64,000 nt of DNA from JAWVFM01 sp038237625. GTDB lineage: Bacteria; Actinomycetota; Thermoleophilia; Solirubrobacterales; 70-9. Below the pieces are notes generated by a model. The model was not told where the DNA came from and did not search any database. It was given only the letters and a program-made list of their open reading frames with translations. Location: positions 1-64,000 of the forward strand of contig JBBRYM010000004.1 of the NCBI GenBank assembly GCA_038237625.1. Reading direction: 5' to 3'. The position numbers were made by a program, and so were the translations under genes. Shown here in pieces: positions 57,753 through 64,000 of this stretch; position 1 is the first letter of the stretch, and every line of letters begins with the position of its first letter.

Positions 57753-57755
57753 ACG

Positions 57756-58352
57756 ATGCATCCCGGCCCGATCCAGCGGCTGGTCACGGAGCTCTCGCGC
57801 CTTCCGGGGATCGGCCAGCGAACCGCGCAGCGCCTCGCATTCCACATCCTGCGAGCGGACGACGACGCCGCCTTTGGGCTCGCGGACGCGATTCGCGAGG
57901 TCAAGGAGAAGGTCGGGCTCTGCGAGGTGTGCTTCAACCTTGCCGAGGGGCCGCGCTGCAAGATCTGCGAGGACGAACGACGAGACCACGCGCTCATCTG
58001 CGCCGTCGAGGAACCCGCTGACGTCATCCCGATCGAGCGCACCGGCGAGTACCGCGGCCTCTATCACGTGCTGGGGGGCGCGCTGTCGCCGATCGACGGC
58101 GTGGACCCCTCCGATCTGAAGATCTCCGAGCTCGTCGCCCGCGTCGACGCAGGCGGCGTGGACGAGGTCGTCCTGGCCACCAACCCGACCACCACCGGCG
58201 AGGCGACGGCACTCCACGTCGCCGACCTGTTGCGGGGCAAGGCAGAGATAACCCGCCTCGCGAGCGGGCTCCCCGTGGGCGCCGATCTCGAGCACGCCGA
58301 CGAAGTCACGCTCGGCCGGGCATTTACGGGCCGCCGGGCCGTGGGTGCCTAG
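57756..58352 (+). CDS. recR: Recombination protein RecR
   Basis: 198 residues: HhH LSRLPGIGQRTAQRLAFHIL, C4 zinc finger CEVCFNLAEGPRCKIC, Toprim domain (VVEEPADVIPIERTGEYRG variant) and Walker-B-like C-terminus. Helps RecF/RecO load RecA at gaps. Immediately before greA. Confidence 0.96.
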   Translation: MHPGPIQRLVTELSRLPGIGQRTAQRLAFHILRADDDAAFGLADAIREVKEKVGLCEVCFNLAEGPRCKICEDERRDHALICAVEEPADVIPIERTGEYRGLYHVLGGALSPIDGVDPSDLKISELVARVDAGGVDEVVLATNPTTTGEATALHVADLLRGKAEITRLASGLPVGADLEHADEVTLGRAFTGRRAVGA

Positions 58353-58820
58353 ATGACCGAGGCGATAACAGCCAAGGGACTGCGGGCGCTCGAAGCCGAA
58401 ATCGCTGAGCTCGAGGGCCCGCGACGGGCCGCGATGGCGAGCCGGATCAAGGCGGCTCGCGAGCTTGGTGACCTCAAAGAGAACGCCGACTACCACATCG
58501 CCAAGGAGGATCAGGCGCACCTGGAGACGCGGATCAAACGCCTGCGCCAGCGCCTGCGAGACGCGACCGTTGTGGAGGTCGACAGGGACGCAGGCGGCGA
58601 ATTCACGTTCGGCCGCACGGCTGAGATCGTCGACGCGGACACCGGTGAAGCTCGCGAGTGGACCATCGTGGGCGCCACCGAGGCTAATCTTGCCGAGGGC
58701 CGCCTCTCCGGGGAATCCCCGGTTGGCCGGGCCTTGCGCGACGCAAAGGTTGGCGCCACCGTCGAGATCGAGACGCCTCGCGGAACCCGGCGCTTTCGAG
58801 TCGAGCGCTTGGTCGACTAG
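58353..58820 (+). CDS. greA: Transcription elongation factor GreA
   Basis: 155 residues: N-terminal coiled coil with ITAKGLRALEAEIAELEG and acidic tip GDLKENADYHIAKEDQ, then a C-terminal FKBP-like domain ending RGTRRFRVERLVD. Stimulates cleavage of backtracked transcripts. Begins at the base after the recR stop. Confidence 0.96.
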   Translation: MTEAITAKGLRALEAEIAELEGPRRAAMASRIKAARELGDLKENADYHIAKEDQAHLETRIKRLRQRLRDATVVEVDRDAGGEFTFGRTAEIVDADTGEAREWTIVGATEANLAEGRLSGESPVGRALRDAKVGATVEIETPRGTRRFRVERLVD

Positions 58821-58848
58821 CCGCTTCGCCCGGCCAGCAGCGCCCGGG

Positions 58849-61020
58849 CTAGGCGGCGCGGGCCGGACTTGAGCCGGACTCGCTGACGCCCCAGCGGTCG
58901 TGCAGTCGGCGAAGCGGGGCCGGCGCCCACCAGTTCCACTTGCCGAGGAGCTCCATCAGCGAGGGCACCAGCAGGGCGCGGATAATCGACGCGTCGATCA
59001 GCACCGCCAGCGCCGTGCCGATGCCGTTCTCCTTCAAGAAGATGATCTTCGAAGTGGCGAAGGCTCCGATCGCGATCGAGAAGAGGACCGCTGCCGCGGT
59101 GACGATCCGCCCGGTGCGCTCGAGGCCGACGGCCACCGCCTCGGAATCCGAGACGCCGCTGTCGCGCGCCTCCTTGATTCGCGACAGGAGGAAGACCGCG
59201 TAGTCGGTGGAGAGCCCGAAGGCCACCGCGAACAGCAGGATCGGCATCGTCTGCTCGATGCCGCCCTGGCTCGTGTAGCTCAGCAGGCCCTCAAAGCGCC
59301 CGTCCTGGAAGATGAGGACGAGGATTCCGAAGACCGCGCTGAGGTTGAGGGCGTTCATCAGAAGGGACTTGACCGGCAGCACGACGGAGCCGGTCATCAG
59401 GAACAGGATCACCATCGTCGCGATCACCACGATCGCCAGCACGATCGGCATGTGCGAGGTGAGGCTGGCCTGAAGGTCGACGTAGTGGGCGCTGGTCCCG
59501 CTGACGAGCACGTCGGCGCCCTGGGGCTCGGGAAGATTCCGGATGCGCGTGACGGTGTCCTTGCTGGTAGCCGAGATGTACGGGTGTTTCGAGATCGCGT
59601 CGAGTACGGTCACGCCGCCGCTGAGCTTGAGGGGCGGATCGATGCCAGAGACGCCGGGATCCTGGCGAATCTCCGACGTCATCTTCGTCACCGCAGCCTT
59701 GCCACCGCCGTCGACCACGACGCGGATCGGCGAGTCGTGGAAGGGCGGGAAGTCGCTGCGAAGCGCATCGTCGACCTGACGGGCGCTGGCGCTCTCGGGC
59801 AGGATCGAGGCGTCCACGGATGTGAAGTGGATCCCGAGGAACGGAACCCCGAGGGCGATCAGCACCGTGGCGCTGGAGAGTGCGATCGCAACCGGCCGGC
59901 GCATCACGAACTGCGAGAGCCGGTACCAGAACCCCTCCTGCTCATGGCGAGCATCGCGGTCGGCACGGCGCTGGAGGAACTTGGGAGAGCCGGCGTTGAT
60001 CCGCGGGCCAAGCAGGCTCAGGACTGCAGGCAGCACGGTGAGCGCGATCAAGGCGGCGAAGAGGGCCACGCAGGCGCCACCGATCCCCATCGAGTAGAGA
60101 AACCGCTGCGGGAAGACGGTGAGCGCCGCGAGCGCCACGGCGACCGTCAGGGATGAGAACAGAACAGTTCTACCGGCGGTTCGCAGCGTCACCCGCAGCG
60201 CCTCCCAGCGCTCAGTGCGGCCGGCGCTCACATCGCCGGAGTCGACCCCCCGCCGCGCCAGCTCCTCGCGGTAGCGCGAGACCATGAACAGGCTGTAGTC
60301 GATGGCGAGCCCCAGCCCGAGCCCTGTCGTGAGGTTGAGGGCGAAGATCGAAATCGAGGAAAACTCGGAAGCGATGCGCAGGATGAGGAACGTCCCCACG
60401 ATGGCCAGCCCGCCGACCAGGAGCGGCAGCGCGGCGGCCACCATGCTGCGAAAGAAGAGCAGCGAGAGGAGAAAGAGGATGGGGAAGGCGAGCATCTCCG
60501 CCCGCCGCAGGTCCGACTCGGTCTGCTTGTTCACCTGCTTCTGCGCGAGCGAGAGCCCGCCGACGCTCACGCCGGGCTTGCCCGCGAGCATGTCGTCGAT
60601 CGCCTGCGCGCCGTCCTGACGACCCTGATCGTCCGTTGCCTTGAGGGCGACCGCGAGATAGGTCTCGTGACCGTTCTTGGAAACGAAGGCTCTCTGGTGG
60701 GTGTCGAAGTAGCCATGGACCGTCGCGACGTCCCTACGGCCGGCCACCGCCTTCGAGATCCCGGTGACGCGCTTTCGCATCGCCGGTGAGGAGACGTTGC
60801 CGCCCTTGATCAGGACGACGACGGAGGTGTCGCGGTAGCCCTTCGCCTGCGTGAGGTTGTCGGAGTTGACGCTCTCGGAGGCCGGATCGTCCGCCCCGTA
60901 TGGGGCGAGGTGCTTGGACACCGAACCGCCAAAGGCGATCGCGACGACGAAGAAGACCGCGGCGCCGATGCCCACGAGCCGGCGGTGCTTGTAGAGGCCG
61001 CGCGCAAGGGCGTCGAACAT
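58849..61020 (-). CDS. MMPL/RND family membrane transporter
   Basis: 723 residues with two six-helix halves typical of MMPL lipid or drug exporters. Conserved features are the first-half segment GLGLGLAIDYSLFMVSRYREE, the second-half FGLSTDYAVFLLSRIKEARD, and an extracytoplasmic porter loop starting after VFFVVAIAFGGSVS. Transporter for lipids or hydrophobic compounds using proton motive force. Its ATG is coupled by 1-nt overlap to the stop of the PadR regulator, so regulator and pump form an operon. Confidence 0.93.
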   Translation of the reverse strand: MFDALARGLYKHRRLVGIGAAVFFVVAIAFGGSVSKHLAPYGADDPASESVNSDNLTQAKGYRDTSVVVLIKGGNVSSPAMRKRVTGISKAVAGRRDVATVHGYFDTHQRAFVSKNGHETYLAVALKATDDQGRQDGAQAIDDMLAGKPGVSVGGLSLAQKQVNKQTESDLRRAEMLAFPILFLLSLLFFRSMVAAALPLLVGGLAIVGTFLILRIASEFSSISIFALNLTTGLGLGLAIDYSLFMVSRYREELARRGVDSGDVSAGRTERWEALRVTLRTAGRTVLFSSLTVAVALAALTVFPQRFLYSMGIGGACVALFAALIALTVLPAVLSLLGPRINAGSPKFLQRRADRDARHEQEGFWYRLSQFVMRRPVAIALSSATVLIALGVPFLGIHFTSVDASILPESASARQVDDALRSDFPPFHDSPIRVVVDGGGKAAVTKMTSEIRQDPGVSGIDPPLKLSGGVTVLDAISKHPYISATSKDTVTRIRNLPEPQGADVLVSGTSAHYVDLQASLTSHMPIVLAIVVIATMVILFLMTGSVVLPVKSLLMNALNLSAVFGILVLIFQDGRFEGLLSYTSQGGIEQTMPILLFAVAFGLSTDYAVFLLSRIKEARDSGVSDSEAVAVGLERTGRIVTAAAVLFSIAIGAFATSKIIFLKENGIGTALAVLIDASIIRALLVPSLMELLGKWNWWAPAPLRRLHDRWGVSESGSSPARAA

Positions 61021-61556
61021 CAGGCTGCCTTCCGCTCGGAGCCGTCGAGCTCACGAGCAACCCGCTCGCACCACCGGACCTGCCATTCGTTGAACTCGAT
61101 GCCATGCCGGAGTACCAGCCCCGCGTAGCCGCTCGACTTGCCTTCGGCCTCCATCGCCCGCAACTTCTCGAGCATCGCCTGATGCTTGGCGCGCTTGGCT
61201 TCGAGGGTGTCGATCGCGGATTCGCCGTCTATCGTGCCGGCGAAGAAAAGCTTCAGTAGCCCCTCGTCGCGAAGCTCGAACGCCTGGGACTCGGAGTGGA
61301 GCCATGCGCGAAGCTCGCGCCGACCCGCGGGGGTCAGGCCGTAGACGTTTCGCTTGCGCCCGCCTTGGGGCTCGGACCGCCCCGAGATCAGCCCGTCGGC
61401 CTCGAGGCGGCGAAGCTCGGGATAGATCTGGCCATAGCTTGCGGCCCAGAAAAGCCTGGTTGAGCGGTCGACGATCGACTTGATCTCGTAGCCGGTCATC
61501 GGTCGCCAGCCCAGCATCCCGAGGATCACGTTTGCGGTGCCGCCCTGAAGAGCCAC
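61020..61556 (-). CDS. PadR family transcriptional regulator
   Basis: 178 residues from GTG (VALQGGTANVILGMLGWRPM): winged helix with MTGYEIKSIVDRSTRLFW, IYPELRRLEADGLISG and NVYGLTPAGRRELRAWL, then a helical dimerisation domain. The upstream ATG at 61583 overlaps a palindrome, so the internal GTG was chosen. It probably represses itself and the MMPL pump until a ligand binds. Confidence 0.92.
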   Translation of the reverse strand: MALQGGTANVILGMLGWRPMTGYEIKSIVDRSTRLFWAASYGQIYPELRRLEADGLISGRSEPQGGRKRNVYGLTPAGRRELRAWLHSESQAFELRDEGLLKLFFAGTIDGESAIDTLEAKRAKHQAMLEKLRAMEAEGKSSGYAGLVLRHGIEFNEWQVRWCERVARELDGSERKAA

Positions 61557-61564
61557 GGCGGTGA

Positions 61565-61583
61565 ATGTATCGCCCGGATACAT
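61565..61583. promoter_or_regulatory. PadR-type palindromic operator
   Basis: ATGTATCGCCCGGATACAT: perfect 7-bp inverted repeat with a 5-bp spacer, 9 bp upstream of the chosen padR start. It matches the ATGT/ACAT symmetry of PadR operators and contains an alternative ATG. Confidence 0.7.
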
Positions 61584-61624
61584 CCCTCTGTGTGAGAGAG
61601 GACACACAAGCCTCCGCGAGCGAA

Positions 61625-62797
61625 TCAGCGCCCGCGGAGCAGCCCCACCCTGTGCTTCAGCTCAAGAACCCGCGCCGCGGCATCCGCGAGGCGCTGAGGG
61701 GAGATCCGGCCCTGCGCGACTGCCGTCAGCAGTGCCTGGCGGACCTTTTCGACGTCGCCCGGCGAGCTCACCTGCACCATGTCCGCGCCGGCGACGATCG
61801 CCTCGATCGCTGCCTCGGGAACGCTCATCGTGGCGCGGACCGCGCCGGCCTCCAGGTCGTCGGTGATCGCCGCCCCCTTGAAGTGCAATTGGTCGCGCAG
61901 CAGCCCCGTGGCGACCGGCTCCGACAGCGCCCCCGGAGTGACTGGGTCGAAGGCCGCGTAGAAGGCGAGCGAGAGCACGACAGCGGGGACGTGATCCGCG
62001 AACGCGGTTCGAAACGGCGGCAGGTCTTGCGCCGCCAGCGACTGCGAGTCCGATTGGACGGTGGCCGGGCCTTGGTCGGTGTCCTGCGACGCCGAGCCGA
62101 GGCCGGGGAAACGGCCCGGGGCGCAGGCCATGCGCGCCGCAGTGCACCCGTCGATCGCGGCCTTGGTGAAGGCGCTCACGGCCGTGGGATCGGAAGCAAA
62201 GCCCCGCTCGCCGACAGGACTGGTCTGCCCCGTGAGGTCGGCGATGGGAAACAGGTTGAGGTCGAAGCCTTCCGCGCGCAGGGCCGCCGCACCCTGCTGG
62301 GCCCAGCTCTGGACCGCGGGGGGCTTGCCGGTCTGCGCGATCTGGAACTCCGTTTGCGCGGGAGGCAGGTCCGCGAAGGAACGGTAGTTGCCGCCCTCCT
62401 GCTGGGCCACGATGAGGGGTGCGACGCGGCCGCCCGCCAGACCCGCGGCTCTCAGTCCTCCCACCAGCTGGGCGCCCGCCCCGCCACCTGGCCAGTTGTC
62501 CGGCCCGACGAGAACGCCGCCGTCCTGGTGAGCGCGGAGCTCCGTCGCGATGTCGCCGCTCGCCTTCTGACCCGAAAATCCGACGAGCAGCACCTGATCC
62601 ACCATCTCCGGAGCGGACAGCTTGCTCTCGACCCGAGCGACCTGCGGGCGCGCCTCGGTTGCGCCACCGCCGCGACTTGCGCCTCCCTTCTCGCCACCTC
62701 CGCGGAAGAGGAGCAGCCAGACGAGCGCGGTCGCCGCGAGGGCGACCAAGATCGCCACGGCCTGGCGCCGCCGAGCCACTTGCCGAGGGATGGGCAT
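61625..62797 (-). CDS. GH3 family glycosidase-like protein (NagZ-type, altered loop)
   Basis: 390 residues with an N-terminal membrane anchor (AVAILVALAATALVWLLLF). The barrel has DQVLLVGFSGQ, VAPLIVAQQEGG, NLFPIADLTGQT, SDPTAVSAFTKAAIDG and the nucleophile region GAAITDDLEAGAV. The loop that reads KH(F)PGHG...DSH in NagZ is GRFPGLG followed by SQDTDQG: Lys-His and the DSH His are missing. Activity is therefore uncertain. Divergent from lysC with 26 bp between starts. Confidence 0.82.
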   Translation of the reverse strand: MPIPRQVARRRQAVAILVALAATALVWLLLFRGGGEKGGASRGGGATEARPQVARVESKLSAPEMVDQVLLVGFSGQKASGDIATELRAHQDGGVLVGPDNWPGGGAGAQLVGGLRAAGLAGGRVAPLIVAQQEGGNYRSFADLPPAQTEFQIAQTGKPPAVQSWAQQGAAALRAEGFDLNLFPIADLTGQTSPVGERGFASDPTAVSAFTKAAIDGCTAARMACAPGRFPGLGSASQDTDQGPATVQSDSQSLAAQDLPPFRTAFADHVPAVVLSLAFYAAFDPVTPGALSEPVATGLLRDQLHFKGAAITDDLEAGAVRATMSVPEAAIEAIVAGADMVQVSSPGDVEKVRQALLTAVAQGRISPQRLADAAARVLELKHRVGLLRGR

Positions 62798-62823
62798 CGG
62801 GCGAGGCTATCCTCAGGCGCCCC

Positions 62824-64000
62824 ATGAACGCCGTCAGCGAGCGAGAAACGATCGTCATGAAGTTCGGCGGAACGTCAGTGGCCGAGGCCGAGGACATCCG
62901 CCGCGCGGCCAGGCGCATCGTCGCCGCGCGCGAGAGCGGCCAACAGGTTGTCGCGGTTCTCTCCGCCAGGGGGAAGACCACGGACGAGCTGGTTGCGATG
63001 GCCGAGGAGGTCTCGGCGAGGCCCGACCCGCGCGAGATGGACATGCTGCTGTCGGTCGGGGAGCGGATCTCGTGCGCTCTCTGCGCGATGGCGATCAACG
63101 ACCTCGGGCACCGCGCGATCTCGCTCACCGGCTCGCAGGCGGGCATCGTGACCGACTCCTCGCACACCAAGGCGCGGATCCTCGACGTCCGCGCCGACCG
63201 CATCCGCGAGGGGCTCGAGTCCGACCAGGTGGTCCTGGTAGCCGGCTTTCAGGGCGTTTCGACCGACAGCCGCGACGTGACCACGCTGGGTCGCGGGGGC
63301 TCCGACACCACCGCGGTCGCACTCGCAGCCGCGCTCGGCGCCCCGGTTTGCGAGATCTACACCGACGTGGCCGGAGTCTTCAGCGCCGACCCGCGCATCG
63401 TGCCGGGAGCGCGCAAGCTGCCGATGGTCTCCTTCGAGGAGATGCTGGAGATGTCGGCTTCGGGGGCTGGCGTCCTGCAGCTGCGCTCGGTGGAGTACGC
63501 CCGCAACCACGGCATCAGAATTCACTGCAGAAGCTCGTTCGAGGACGGCGCCGGTACCCTCGTGCTCGGAGAGCAGGACACCATGGAGCGACCGCTCGTA
63601 ACAGCCGTGACCCACGCCGAGGAAGCGCGCGTGACCCTGATCGGGGTGAGCGACGAGCCGGGCGTGGCCGGGCGCATCTTCACGGCGCTGGCGCACGCGA
63701 ACGTGAACGTGGACATGATCATCCAAAACGAGCCGATCGCCACCGGCGATCGCGCCGACCTCTCCTTCACCGTCTCCCACGACGACCTTCGCTCTGCCGT
63801 CGAAGCCCTTCAGGACCTGGGCGTCGCCGAGGACCTCTCGACCGACGAGCGCGTCGGCAAGGTCTCGATCGTGGGCGCGGGGATGCGCAGCCATCCCGGC
63901 GTCGCCGCAAAGGTGTTCACGGTGCTCGGCGAGCAGGGCGTGAACATCGAGATGATCACCACCTCGCCGATCAAGATCTCCTGTGTCATCGGCGCCGACG
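62824..64000 (+). CDS. lysC: Aspartokinase (5' part, runs off the window)
   Basis: 392 codons visible. The kinase has VMKFGGTSVAEAEDIRRAAR (K13), FSADPRIVPGARKL, GRGGSDTTAVALAAALGA and EMLEMSASGAGVLQLRSVEY. The ACT domains begin near residue 265 (TLIGVSDEPGVAGRIF, VSIVGAGMRSHPGVAAKVF). First step of the Asp family (Lys, Thr, Met) pathway; feedback-regulated by ACT binding. A long antisense frame inside it is a shadow. Confidence 0.95.
   Translation, partial: MNAVSERETIVMKFGGTSVAEAEDIRRAARRIVAARESGQQVVAVLSARGKTTDELVAMAEEVSARPDPREMDMLLSVGERISCALCAMAINDLGHRAISLTGSQAGIVTDSSHTKARILDVRADRIREGLESDQVVLVAGFQGVSTDSRDVTTLGRGGSDTTAVALAAALGAPVCEIYTDVAGVFSADPRIVPGARKLPMVSFEEMLEMSASGAGVLQLRSVEYARNHGIRIHCRSSFEDGAGTLVLGEQDTMERPLVTAVTHAEEARVTLIGVSDEPGVAGRIFTALAHANVNVDMIIQNEPIATGDRADLSFTVSHDDLRSAVEALQDLGVAEDLSTDERVGKVSIVGAGMRSHPGVAAKVFTVLGEQGVNIEMITTSPIKISCVIGAD

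Noticed and set aside
62875..63894. A 339-codon minus-strand frame inside aspartokinase
   Set aside because: The plus strand encodes a clear LysC with all motifs, so the antisense frame is a shadow.

Overview
The window is a GC-rich actinobacterial chromosome segment, most likely from Thermoleophilia/Solirubrobacterales. This assignment is inferred, not tested. It rests on GC content, frequent GTG and ATG/TGA-overlap starts, a deazaflavin (F420)-type oxidoreductase, a long SRP RNA next to sixA-dnaX-ybaB-recR-greA, and very many small SnoaL/NTF2-fold proteins starting MSQENVE and ending EAAGLSE.

Positions 1-30,400 look like ordinary chromosome. They hold a transposase tail and a broken GST gene; CHAD, CsbD, topoisomerase IB and FluC genes; a cupredoxin and a zinc-metalloprotease-like lipoprotein; a five-gene oligopeptide ABC transporter operon; SDR, alcohol dehydrogenase and F420-type oxidoreductase genes; PhoD and acyltransferase; a Ser/Thr kinase; an alpha/beta hydrolase, P450, OsmC and an acyl-CoA carboxyltransferase; an RsbW-like ATPase; a TolB-like protein; a DUF2182/DUF1326 pair; and a ferritin-like protein beside a TatA. 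A frameshifted SnoaL gene (25068-25528) is an outlier of the family that dominates the next region.

Positions 30,495-52,407 form a composite island. At its right end is a complete tRNA-Val(CAC) on the minus strand (52336-52407). To its left, in the same orientation, lie eight copies of only the 3' ~42 nt of that tRNA, at 31730, 35477, 36917, 37553, 44115, 45130, 48728 and 50837. They divide the island into eight units plus a left-hand tail. Seven of the eight copies are followed on the right by one of two conserved ~100-bp modules. Arm I has a conserved 17-mer, CGGATRT iterons and a GGGCACC/GGTGCCC hairpin. Arm II has CTGCTGCC and GTTTCCA repeats. In five cases the left side of the copy is a SnoaL gene whose ATG lies 31-36 bp away behind an invariant ATACT motif. 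The cargo comprises 18 intact SnoaL-like genes, a YihY/BrkB membrane protein, a HicBA toxin-antitoxin pair, an ApbE/cytochrome b/NuoF-like/ferredoxin/two-component cluster, a VOC protein, a sulfotransferase, a PIG-L deacetylase and a Fic protein. I recognise no integrase, transposase or relaxase inside the island. I read it as serial integration of small integrase-less (trans-mobilised or decayed) elements at one tRNA, many carrying SnoaL cassettes with conserved ends and divergent centres. This is the best candidate for an undescribed system here.

Positions 52,460-64,000 return to core chromosome: an alpha/beta-hydrolase/adenylate-cyclase fusion, a second DUF1326, a large SRP RNA with Alu domain, sixA, dnaX-ybaB-recR-greA, an MMPL transporter with its PadR regulator and a palindromic operator, a GH3-like protein with an altered loop, and the 5' part of aspartokinase, which runs off the right edge.
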